From Ophthalmolycus amberensis (taxonomy: Eukaryota; Chordata; Actinopteri; Perciformes; Zoarcidae), in assembly GCA_024529925.1 (NCBI GenBank), contig JAFEUB010001538.1, positions 1 to 64,000 on the forward strand: DNA of 64,000 nt, in the 5' to 3' direction. The notes beneath the pieces are model-generated. The model saw only the letters and a list, made by a program, of their open reading frames with translations, was not told the origin of the DNA and made no database searches. Below, piece by piece: positions 37,601-49,900 of the stretch. The first letter of the stretch is position 1. Each line of letters begins with the position of its first letter. A program made the translations under genes and the position numbers.

Positions 37601-39557
37601 AAGAAGTGGCTAAAGTTGTTAGTCAGACGGCAACAAAACTATCTTACGTTAATGAATGTACCTTTTCTTTATGTTTGTGTCTTTTTGTTCCTGTTTCTTA
37701 TGTCATCATGTTGTTGAGAGAGAGAACAAGGCCCTGTAATGTCTGTACTTCCTGCCCATTTAATCACTTCATCACAAACACCATTTCTAAATAATTGTTT
37801 TGTCAAATGGAGGATAAAACAAAACTCTATGATCAAGTAGAATGATTCTATCTAGAAGGAAACTGCAATTCATTTGCTATCAGTATTAATAATTCAAAGC
37901 TGGATTCTCATATTAGATAATCAGGAGAAATGAGGATCCTGGAGCCAATCCACAGAGGGCCACCGTGGCCCTGATAAACATGCGTCCGTTTGCCCTGATG
38001 ATGCGTTTTGCGGTCTGACAGCACAGTGCAGGCAGTTGAAATGTATTCCCTGTGTGATGACACGATATCGTCCAAACCCTCCAGTATGTTTGCTCAGCTA
38101 CCTGGTTTTGGACTGGGGGAGTCAGTAAACAGGTAGAAAATGCCACAAATAGAACCTAGCCACTTAAGAACATAGTCTTGAGGGTGTTCTGTCTGCGTCA
38201 GCACTGACCTTTTTGCTGTTTGCGAAAGGGATTTGATTTCAACTCGAACTCTCTCGCTCTCCCCTATTTTTTTTCTCCAACATTCACACTTAAGCCATCT
38301 GAGAGGTATGAAATGGCAGTTTTGTCCACGGCGGAGAAGCCGGGGTAGTTCAGTTGTGGGCCAAGCGATATCCCGCCAATGATAAGCCGATTCCAGCAAA
38401 TTAATGTTTGGCATTATCAAGGTGGTTGAATGTTTTGAATCTTGCCGAAAACCTCTACAAGCAAGCATTCATGCATGTAAACAACGCATGCATTTCAGCA
38501 GGAGCACAGAGTCAGCACAAAATGATTGAGTGCCTTCAACAGCACTGATACTTGTTGTCACAAGTCCTCAAGCCACTGAATATGTATTTCTGCTTATTAC
38601 TACCTCCTGCTGTAAACCATTGCTAAAACCTGTTTGCACTCATTCACCCGCTGGTTGCTCACGAAGCTATAAATGTCCTTCCTTCTGAGTTGGACATTGA
38701 CCGAATGTCTCTCAGTCTCTACTATTCACTGTCAACTCAAATGTTTAGTCCTCCGTGAACCTACAGCACCCTCTGCTGGCATTACACAGGCAGACCTTGT
38801 CACTATCACTTGATGCTGTATGTTATAATAGAAAATGTAGAACTTCTTGAAAGAACTAAAGAGCTGGTTTAGAATAAGAGTTCTAACAACATTAGTCACT
38901 TCCACAAAAAAAGAACGGTTAAAGTGAAGGTCAACTAGAACGAAAAGCGAATGCTGATTAAATGTTCCAAAACTCAGCTCTTTGTCACTTAGCTTAAGAA
39001 AAACAATATGCACATCTCCATCGTACTCCACTTTTCTAAACAAAGCTGAACAAATAGCAGTTTTCTGTTGTGGTATCCAGTGTGGCTCTCGTGTCTGGGA
39101 GATCATCTGGTATCAGGCCAGCAGTTGAAAGGGTGTTGGCAGGTTAAACATGAGCCGTGTTTGCTTTCACTGCTGTTCCAATCCACTTCTGTCCATTACG
39201 GTCTACATTTCATGGCACATTGTATTTTACGTTGACTATCACAATTCTCAGCGGTTTTGAAATAGGCCTGCCGACGAATACTCAAAGGCAAACAGCTGGT
39301 CAAACATCTGGGCGGCCTACATCTTTTAAATTCAACATCACTACAATGTTGTGTTTACTTAAGTTTAGTCAGAGAATCATGGGGAATTGATCAACATGTG
39401 ATACAGCTTTGAGTCTTAACTGAGTCTTGAGTCCTCCGTCAAACAAACACACTGAAGAAAGTCAACAGTGTTGTGTAAAGTGGGAGAGTTTTCAGATCCA
39501 GAGACCAAAGTAAAGTTAATACTAAAGAGAGCTAACACTGTATCCGGAGCCAAACAC

Positions 39558-39623
<66 letters not shown>

Positions 39624-40280
39624 TCATTCCTCGATATGTCTTTGGAGAGAAAGAGAATGACAACATTAGCACAGTGAATATTCAGGACACTTGTGTAGAA
39701 ATACATGGCTTAGAGTCCACACAGACAAACTGCATGATGACAAAAGAATAAAGAATAAGCTAAAATGTCCCTTTAAGTCCCTTTGCCCCTCCAAGGACAA
39801 TTCATGACTTAGATATATTTCATTTTTAAAATGGAAATTTCATGGTAGTGCCCCCCAAAAAAGCGCTGTCTTTGCTTGCTTTCACAGATGTCATAGATGA
39901 CAATGCTACAGAGGATTAAATCAAGACTGATGAAGACATGAGACATGCAAAAATACACTTTCCCACTGTATACAGGACTCATTATCCAGTACTTGCATTG
40001 CTGCATATCCTTCGAAAGGAGGTTTTCTATAAAAGCCTACAGCGCGTCAAGATAAATGTCCAAAATTCTTGAGAAAACCTTGCGTGAGAGTGCCAATGAA
40101 ATCATTCCCACAAACTGAAAACACTTCATGTTTATTTCTATCCATTGTTAATCACAAACTCAGTCTTGTTCCCCTGAGACTGTCCATTGTCATCTATGCT
40201 GGAGCATAGTTCGTGCCCAAGGCTCTCAAGGTGTTTCCTTTGCCGGCACAATGCGAGTGCGCATGTGAGCGTGTGTCAGC
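34641..40280. other. Intergenic before slc12a7, no gene seen
   Basis: A (CA)n run lies at 39551-39620, a C-free AT-rich stretch near 36300-36400, and scattered short open frames. None has splice borders or recognisable domains. I looked for exons of a further gene on both strands and found none I could support. Confidence 0.45.
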
Positions 40281-40995
40281 ACCGCTACCCATAATGCACT
40301 GTGGGGAAAAAAGTAACACCCATTTTGTTTACCTGGAGGAAGTCAGAGACAGAAACTACCAGCCTGAAGAGAGGAAAGAAAAGGAAAGCCAGTGGAACGG
40401 AGAAAGAACAGGAGCTTGTGCTTGGATTGCCCCTCCTTCAACACGAGCCAGCTGTTTTCAGTCAAAGTGGATTTGATAGGTACTCTGGAAACGTTTACAG
40501 ATACTTAAGAGTTTGTTTCCCTGCCTTTTGGCATGACAAAGGTGTGAGTCAGAGAAGTGGGACGGTCAGAGCACTGGGAGGAGCTGCAGTGGTTTCCATG
40601 TATGGACTCCAACTCTGTTCATATGGTAAACAGAGGGTCACATGGGGCAGTAGTCTTGGAGCAGTAGGGGGGGGGGAGAAGGGAGCGAAAGGAACAAGGA
40701 GAGAGTGAAGAGATACACATGCTGCAGGACTTTGGCCTGCCTCATGCACAGGAGGCAGTGGCACTTTCACACTGAGTTTAGAGGACACACCATTACAAAG
40801 AGGAATGGAACCAAAGCTTTGGAGCGAGTGCCATGTTGAGGTCAAACTGAACTGCCTCACCGGGGCTTTGTTTTGACTTACTTTGGATGTTGTTTTTTTT
40901 GTCTCTTCCCTGTGGGGGTGAAAATTGGAAAACACTCAAGTGCCATCCCCGGACACCCACTTTAAAACTTTCTTCCAGGCAACTGAGGAGCCAAC
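40280..40995 (+). promoter_or_regulatory. slc12a7: Probable slc12a7 promoter and leader
   Basis: A more GC-rich region precedes the ATG. TACCCATAATGCACTGTGGG at 40286-40305 resembles the ZNF143/SBS promoter motif. An acceptor-like TTTCTTCCAG ends at 40978, 17 nt before the start codon, so the coding exon may be preceded by a separate leader exon, with a GATAG|GTACTC-type donor near 40480. No TATA box is obvious. Confidence 0.4.
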
Positions 40996-43900
40996 ATGCC
41001 CACCAACTTCACCGTTGTGCCGGTGGAGGATGCAGAGGGCAGCGGCAGCAGCGCGGCCGCTGCTGGGGGCAGCAAACCTGTCAGTTTGGGCAAAATCTTT
41101 GGGGAGGAAGACGATGAGGACAACTCACAAGGACCTCACCCCGGTAAGGACACGGTGTAAGACAAAACCTCTACTTTGGCCTGAAGACATGCTCATACAG
41201 CTGGGGAGGCCCGCTTTTAAGGCCCTCTTATTCCTGGAACCTTATCCCAGCATGCACTGGCTGTTGAAATGTGCATCCTTGATGAACTGTATGCGCCAGT
41301 GTGTAATTGAACTCGTACAAACGGAAGCACACTGACACAAACTAACGCACACACAGCTGTTAAGTGTGACTTCGTTCAACTAGCTAGAACTTGCAGGGCA
41401 GAGTTGATTCGTGTCGTGGCAGGGGGTGGGGTAGTGGCAGGGGGTGGGGTATGTTGTTGCTACTTAAGTCTGTGGAAAGCTGTTGGAGCTGTACGGTAAC
41501 TACAACAGTTTTTAGGTTGAAAAAATCTTCTTCATCCTTGTTAAGGCTGATTATTTCACCTCCAAAAATGACTTGACATACAACCTACGCAAAAATGAAG
41601 ATACTGCTCACTGCTCACTTGGCGGAAATGTAGCAAAATTTCAGCTCTCATTTTTTACTTCTATGCCGAAGAAAATAAACTTCCAATATACGGGATTCAG
41701 ATCATTAACATTGCAGCCACTAACTATTTGCTATGTAAAGATACAGTGGATTTATGTCCCCCCCCAAGCAGAGAATAAAGTCGCTCTCCGATAAGCACTT
41801 TTAGCGCCGCTAGCAGCGTTAGCCACCCGCTCAGCCGTCTCCATGTTAAAGAGCCGCTGAGAGGCAATAGAAATACTTCCAATCTCGAGTATAGCGCCTT
41901 TAACGTTTATTATTTACAGACCGTGTATCTCTGTTTTGTTAGCTGTCTGACTATTTGCCTACAATTGCTGTTTATATTTAGACCAAGATAATGGATTCAG
42001 TCACGATTCATACATTTAAATGTGTGATTTAGTTTAATTTCACCAAATCGTATAAATTATGATTATTATTATTATATTGCAAGACAAAAGCTGAGATGGC
42101 AGCTACAGAAATCTGCTACGGTAGTTTACGACCTCTGCTAAGCATTTGCTAAGTAGTAGTAGCTAACCGTTCTTTCACATTTGGATAAAGACACTGGCTC
42201 TTTGAATAATGATTAAAAAGTCAATTTTGGTTCAGCTAAGGCCAAAGTTGAGTTTAGAAACTTTTGAATGACGGGCCAGATTGAAAGAACAATAAATGAT
42301 TAAAGAAGTATATGAAATATTAATGATTTGCTGCTTTTTGTTACACCAGACAGTCTAAGGACAGATTAAGAGACAAGATGGAAACAGACACGTAAAAGGC
42401 CAAACAAAGCAAGACACGGACAGAAAGAGATGCAAAAAAGACCAAAAGAAGGGCATTGCACCATCTTCTTGCATCTCTTTGTGGTCGTATTGTGTCTCTG
42501 TAGTTTATGTTTCACTCTGTAGTTTTTTTGTGCATCTTCGTGATTGTTTTGCATCTCCTTGTGGTTGTTTGGCGTCTCTTTGTGGTTGTTTGGCGTCTCT
42601 TTGTGGTTGTTTGGCGTCTCTTTGTGGTCGTTCCGCATGACTCTTTAGTCGTTTTATGCCACGTCTCTTTGTGGTCATTTTGTGTCTCTTTAGAGTTAGA
42701 GTTAGTTATTTATTTTGCACAATTCAAACAACAAAATCTAAAATAATCAAACATAACAGAAATAAATGAATCACAGTGCAGGAAGAGACAGAAAGCCAAC
42801 TTGGCTTATTTGAAGCCTCCACCTATGTAATATTAAAATTTTACAAAATTACAAAGAAAAAATAAAATATGAATAACACATTACATTACAACAAAACAAA
42901 GAAAGAAAGAAAGAAGAAGGATGAAGATGTGAAGATTGACGAGTTGAGTAAGAGTGAACCTGTGAATTGAATTTATAGTAGGTCTCTTTGTTTAAACCTG
43001 GCAAGATATTTATTGGACAGTCTCTTCATTTGTTCACTCATTAACTTATTATATACTAGCTGTGATTTTGGACACAGGGAAGGCACGCTAACTCCATTGC
43101 CCTTAAACCAAGTTTCGACCAGAACGTTCTTTACAGTTTTGTCTCCAAACATCCTGCTTTGCTTGAACATCGATCATTCAGTGTCGTGTGTAATGCCACT
43201 TATCATTTCAACTTTACATTCCACCAACAAAGCTGTAGCTTGTTATTAGCTCTCTTTCTTTATCTGTCTAGGTGGCTATGGCAACTTAATGTTTATGACA
43301 AGGATGAAGAAATCTGCAAACGAGTCAGCAAGTTTTCTTCAGTTTCTTGGCGGCAATAAGGAACGAGATGAAACTATGAATGCAGATTTTGGTGCTGTGG
43401 TGTCTTGTTTTCTTGCCTTTAACTAATATTTCTGTCTGTGCGTGTTGGTGGGTTTAGTCACCATCAGAGATCAGTTCGGATTTCCTTGTGTCTGCTGTTT
43501 TAGCAAGGCTGATCGACTTTCGGAGTGATCTACTTTGGTAACTACTCTGATGCAACGTGACAGAATGCAGCGTGTTCAATTGCCAAGCGTCCGCAGGTGG
43601 TGAATTCCACACTACGATGATAACATGCCTTTGTTTGAAGACGTAGCATTTTTTACAGCAGCATTCACGTGCAAGGAAATTCCTGTTTAGCAGGCAGCTA
43701 TGGCCTACCCTGCCCGAGGTTATATGAATCATTGGTGGTTCACTGAGTTGTTGGGTAATTCAAACATGCAAATTGTTTCACTGAGCGTGCCAACACCTGG
43801 AAATGAAAGTACAAATCAGTCATTTCCAGGAGGTTATGAAAATAAAATGTTAAAATATCTGACAAAAGATCTTATTTTTTAGTGTGAAATGAAAGTCTTT

Positions 43901-46900
43901 TTCCACATTGTCATACAACAAGCTCAGTTGCAGGTATTGTACAACCTGTCCCTTTAAAGTATTGCTCAATTTGTAGGAAAATGTACAACAGCTTTAATGT
44001 ATGTCACACAGAAACAAATCGATCATGGATGCATTTGTTTTTCTCTCGACATTCAGTCAGAAGCGGTGAGATTTTCAGAATCTCTCTTAATCACAAACAC
44101 ACACACACACACACACACAGGCACACACACACACACACAGGCACACAAACTGATGCCATCGGCATGTAGTCACTAGGCTAATTTTGGCTGAGATATCCTG
44201 GCTTTTAATCCCTTTGGGTTTAGTCCCAGCAGCACTGGATCCTACATTTCCCAGAATGCAACTCAGTAGCGCGCTATCGTTAGGCCGAGCCTCAAGCAGA
44301 GATGAGACGTGGGCTACAGAGGCCTCACTCCACAATCCCAGAGCCACAGACCAATCGTACAACTGTAGATGATGATGAGTAAACTGAACTTGATGTGACA
44401 AATATGTGGAGTGCCCCTTTACAATATGTATACATGTTTTTTTCCCCCACTGTGAGCAAATTCCTAAAAACCAAACTGTCCCTTTAATGGGAGCCCTGCA
44501 CTACAGCAGTACAGTGGGTACTTGTACTCTTCAGGTGTTTCATCGTAGAGGCAGAAGTCATGGAACGTTAAGCACTCAGTGCTGATGACACAAGAAGTTA
44601 TCTGTCGAAACAATAACATCTCCGTACAATCATTTTCCAAAGCACTACCGGTATATCCTATGACTGGTGTCGTGTTTGGTGTTGTTCCACTTCCTGCTTG
44701 AAGTATTGTTCCTTAGGCTGCACACAACACACGTTTTTTTGCGTTTTGCAGGTCTAGCAGAAACCTTAATTCATGTATTTTAAATAAAGTTTGAAGTTAA
44801 TCTAAAAGATGCACAATCCAAAGTTTCCGATCTAAAGATTACTGTATTGGACAGTGATAGCTCGTTTCTAAATGTATGGTTGAACTTCATCCCCTGAGAT
44901 CAAATATTCAGTTATTCAGTTGTATATGAATTTATATTCATTTACAACTTCTCTTTGACTAATTGCCAAAAAACGTTTTGACACCCCACTACAAAAAATT
45001 GCATTAAATTCACATTTCTACATAAAAACCTGTGGTGCTAACATTAGCAGAGTGTTAGCATGTCATTAACTAGCGTTAGCACTTCTATGCTACGCCAGCT
45101 ACTGAAGGTATACTGAATGTTTAAACATGCTGCTTTTGCTTTGTAATGATTGTACCAGTAAATAAAGACCTACCCGGCTTGACAGGAACACTGTTGTTCC
45201 TTAATTTCATTGTCGTCTGTCTCGATCACCAGGTGATGTGATGGTTCACTTTCACACTGTGATCTGTAGGCTTTAGCTTCTACCTTTATCTTTTTAACCT
45301 GTTTTTGCTGCTGATCAGTTTTGCATCCTGGATATATCCTTCAAACACATATTGTAGACCCTTCTGTCTGCTTCTCTATGAAATAGCTTTTTTACTCTCC
45401 AAAAATTAGATAATATTTTTGAAGGAACTGCAGTTAGTGACAGTGTGGGCTCCATGGTAGCTCTGTTAGATTGCGAATAGCGAAGGGTCAATTGGTTTTC
45501 CGTGCTTCATACCAGAGGAAACTGTATTTTGATTTGTACATATTGTGATGTACTTGATGAACTAAACCTCTAACCTGCTGTTGAATATAATAAATAAATA
45601 ATAAGAGATACTTACACCTTTACAATCTATCGTGCATTCATTTAACTTCTGCATTCATTGATAAAAGGAAGATATCTTTCTTTTAGTAAAACATTTCATG
45701 TAGGTTTAGGATGAGACTGAAATTAGGACATAGCATTAAATTAGATTGATTTCGTCACCGTGAGAGTTTAGGTTAAGTAGTTGGTTTTGAAGGTCAATGT
45801 TAACAGGAAGTGAATGTTCAACAAAGGTATATATATGTGTGTTGATCTGATTCCAGAGTCCAACAGACGGCTCAGCAATACTGTGACATTGTTTCAAAGG
45901 AACATGCTAGAATAGCTGCATGTGCACTTTACTGTTCTTGTGCATATTGCTAAATATTCCATGAAAGAAACATTATGCTGGTGAACTAGACTATTTGTGT
46001 GTGTATGCAAAGTATTGTATGTTTTGCTGACAGAAGTATAGTATACAAGGTTAGAGGCAAATCTTTCCGACAGCATATATACTGTATGTACTGTGTGTTT
46101 GTGTGTGTGTGTCAGTATGCACAAAACATGTCCATTTGTATGTGATAGACCTTTAGTGCTTAAAGCTACGACATGGTACTTTCAGTTTGTCTTGATTTTG
46201 AAACTTTTGTCAACGACTATTTGAAGACGTTGATTTAAACGTTCACGTTTAGACCAGATTTCACCGGAATTTGCAATATTGGGTTTCAACTTAGAAATGT
46301 GGATGTGGTTTCTTAGTAAGCCTCTAGTCGAAAATGTTTTTCGTCTCCGTCAACAATAAACTAGAAATTCTGAGCTTTTTAATGCTTGCGTTAAAACTTG
46401 CGTCAAAACAAAAAAACTATGTTCCTGTCAAAGTATTTAACCAATGACTATGTAATCGTCGCCAAAAACAGCACATCTTGTTACTTACATATCGACGGCA
46501 ATGGTTCACAACGATCGGCTGTGAGAAAAGACAGACCGCCACATCGCCTGAGACTGCAATTCTGCATGAAGCGAACCTTGCTCTCGGTACTTACAGAGTC
46601 GGCCACCAGATGGCGACAGACAGCAACAAGTATCACTGTAATCCCTGAGCCAGAGGTTTCTAATTACATCTGTTTAATGTATTCGTCTTAAATCATGGAA
46701 GTCTTCAGTAATATACGAATATTGATCAATATTCATTGTGTATATTACTATTTCATTGTTTTGGGGAATTTGTGTTATTTGTAACATGGCTTCATATAAA
46801 TAAATAGTGTTTTGAAGTAAAACTCCCACTAAATAGTCAACATGTAAGCAGTAAACATGGCTAAAAAGATAGAACCTGCCTGAGTAAATCTTTATCAAGT

Positions 46901-49900
46901 GTATCATACATGTTGTATTTGAGTGTGTTTTTATCTTGTCCCTGTTGTAGTAAAGAGGTTATAGTAAAAAGACTGTACTTGCCTAGCATTTGCCACTTCA
47001 CTGCTACTACAGTATACAGACACCACACATATACAGATACTACACATATACAGATACTACACAAGAACCGTACCTGGTAATCCAGCTGCCCTGTCCCTTG
47101 CTGCTCTCTCAGTGATGTGTATCTTACAGTGTGAGTATTTGTTCTGTGCATCTTACAGTGTGAGTATTTGTTCTGTGTATCTTACAGTGTGAGTATTTGT
47201 TCTGTGTATCTTACAGTGTGAGTATTTGTTCTGTGTATCTTACAGTGTGAGTATTTGTTCTGTGTATCTTACAGTGTGAGTATTTGTTCTGTGTATCTTA
47301 CAGTGTGAGTATTTGTTCTGTGTATCTTACAGTATGAGTATTTGTTCTGTGTATCTTACAGTGTGAGTATTTGTTCTGTGTATCTTACAGTGTGAGTATT
47401 TGTTCTGTGTATCTTACAGTGTGAGTATTTGTTCTTTGTATCTTACAGTGTGAGTATTTGTTCTGTGTATCTTACAGTGTGAGTATTTGTTCTGTGTATC
47501 TTACAGTGTGAGTATTTGTTCTGTGTATCCACCAGGAGATGACCTTCAGAGAGAGTCCACTCCGTTCATCAACACAGACGATGACAGAGAACGTTATTAT
47601 GAAGGCAAGAACATGGCCTTGTTTGAGGTAAGACAAAAATGATTTTTCTCAGAATGTCTGCTGTTTATGAATGTTAAACTGTTTGATGCACCAAAAAAAT
47701 ACAAGGTTACGTTTTAAAAGCAAATTGGTGCTTAAGATTTATGGATAACTAATAACAGGTACGTTATTGAAAGTTTCTGACACAAAAGTTCCAAACCTTC
47801 AAATGTGGGTAATAATAGTAATGTTAATTGATGAAAAAATATTCATTTAATAGAGTGCAAGATGCAAAGTGCTTCATGGCAGCAGATTTAATTCAACCAT
47901 TTTTAAACCGATATAACCACTTCCGGTAATGTGAGATTGAAATGTAAGATAGAAGCAAATAGAAGCTAAATTAAGAAAATAAAAGACAATTCAAATACAA
48001 CAAAAGACACAAATAGAATCAGAATTTGCATTCTGATAGAAGTCTGTAAAATAAGGTCAGGGCCCTGACTGCAAACGCTCTGTCCCCTACTTTTAAGCTG
48101 GGAGACTGTGGAACAAATATAAGACCTCTGAATGAGTATCGTAAACTATGTTTACAGGCTGCTATGTTACAAAGAGGTGAGAAATATAACAAGCAGCGAA
48201 GCCACAAAGGATCTTTAAAGTAATCAATAAGATCTTAAATTCAATTCTAAACAAACCGAGAGACAAACAGGAGCGACGTGGTGGCGCGTCTCAGTTCTTG
48301 TTCAAGCCGAAATGCTCATGCTTTGCTTCATTCGTGCTTTTTCTTTCTCTGTCTCCCTGCAGGAGGAAATTGACAGTACCCCTATGGTGTCATCTCTTCT
48401 CAACAAGCTGGCCAACTACACCAACCTGACCCAGGGTGTTCGAGAGCACGAGGAGGCCGAGGATGGGGTCAGGAGGGTCGCTGTCATGGTGCGGACCAAA
48501 GTTTTTTTTAAGCCCACGTGGTGTTTAGTAGGGATCGTCAGTTTGGATTTTCTTTAAGAGCGGTCAACGTGTAGCAAACTAATTCTGGCAGCTTTCTTAT
48601 CGTCTAAAGGACGCTGGCGGCTCAGCAAGGGTGTTAATGCAGGGCAGTCTGTTTTGGGGCCTTTACATGCAGTCTGTTACTCCCACCAGCCCACTGCGTT
48701 GTTATGATGCACGACCCCCAAAAAAACTACAGTTTCCACGTGTGTCCTTGTTCTGAAGTGTTTCATGTTCATTGTCTTTGTTGACATCAACATACTGTCT
48801 TCGAGGGCACAATTACCACCTGTCTTTCTGAAATCCATTCAATGTGTCCGCAGAAATGATTTAGTGAAACCACATTTCAAAAGAGATAACAATTAGCTGT
48901 TGGTTATCTAATTCATCTTTCAGGAATTGTTAAGAAAGAAAAAGGCATGACGATGAACTTCAGTGTACGAGCTTCTGATTTTAGATATATGCAGCAAGGC
49001 AAGGCAAGTTTATTTGTATAGCACATTTCAACAACAAGGTAATTCAAAGTGCTTCACATAAAACCATTAAAAGCATCAAAACATAAGGCAAAAGAAAAGG
49101 AGATTTAAAAACAATTAAGAACATTCATCGCATTAAGACATTAAAAAAAACAGTGTCAGAAATAAAATACAGTAGTAAAATGCAGAAATGCAGGAAATTG
49201 ATTAATATATTAATTGAATGTGGTTCAATTAAAGGCAGCAGCAAACAGAAAAGTCTTCAATCTTGATTTAAAGGAGCTGAGGGTCTCAGCAGACCTGCAG
49301 CTTTCTGGGACTTTGTTCCAGATATGTGGAGCAGAAAAACTGAACGCTGCTTCTCCATGTTTAGTTCTGACTCTGGGAACAGAAAGTAGACCGGTCCCAG
49401 ACGACCTGAAGGGGTCGGGATGGTTCATAAGGTATCAGCAGATCAGAGATGTATTTTGGCCCTAAACCATTCAGTGCTTTGTAAACCAACAGCAGGATTT
49501 TAAAGTCAATTCTTTGTTGGACAGGAAGCCAGTGCAAAGACCTCAGAACTGGAGTGATGTGGTCCACCCTCCTGGTCTTAGTGAGGACTCGAGCTGCAGC
49601 GTTCTGAATCAGCTGCAGCTTTCTGACGGACTTTTTACAGAGACCTGTAAACACACCGTTACAGTAGTCCAGTCTGCTGAAGATAAATGCATGGACAAGT
49701 TTTTCCAAATCCTGTTGAGACATAAGTCCTCTAATCCTTGATATATTCTTCAGGTGATAGTAGGCTGATTTTGTAATTGTCTTGATATGGCTGTTCAGGT
49801 TGAGGTCTGAATCCATAACTACACCTAGATTTCTGGCTTGGTTTGTGGGTTTTAACATCAGTGATTGAAGCTGAGCGGTGATTTTCAATTGTTCGTCCTT

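Noticed and set aside
47117..47535. Regular 29-bp periodicity like a CRISPR array
   Set aside because: There are no spacers; whole units repeat head to tail, and the surrounding DNA is a vertebrate gene.
48489..48557. Extension of slc12a7 exon 3 past the donor at 48489
   Set aside because: The frame runs on to a stop at 48555, but splicing at ATG|GTGCGG gives the phase needed for exon 4 and matches the KCC family length.
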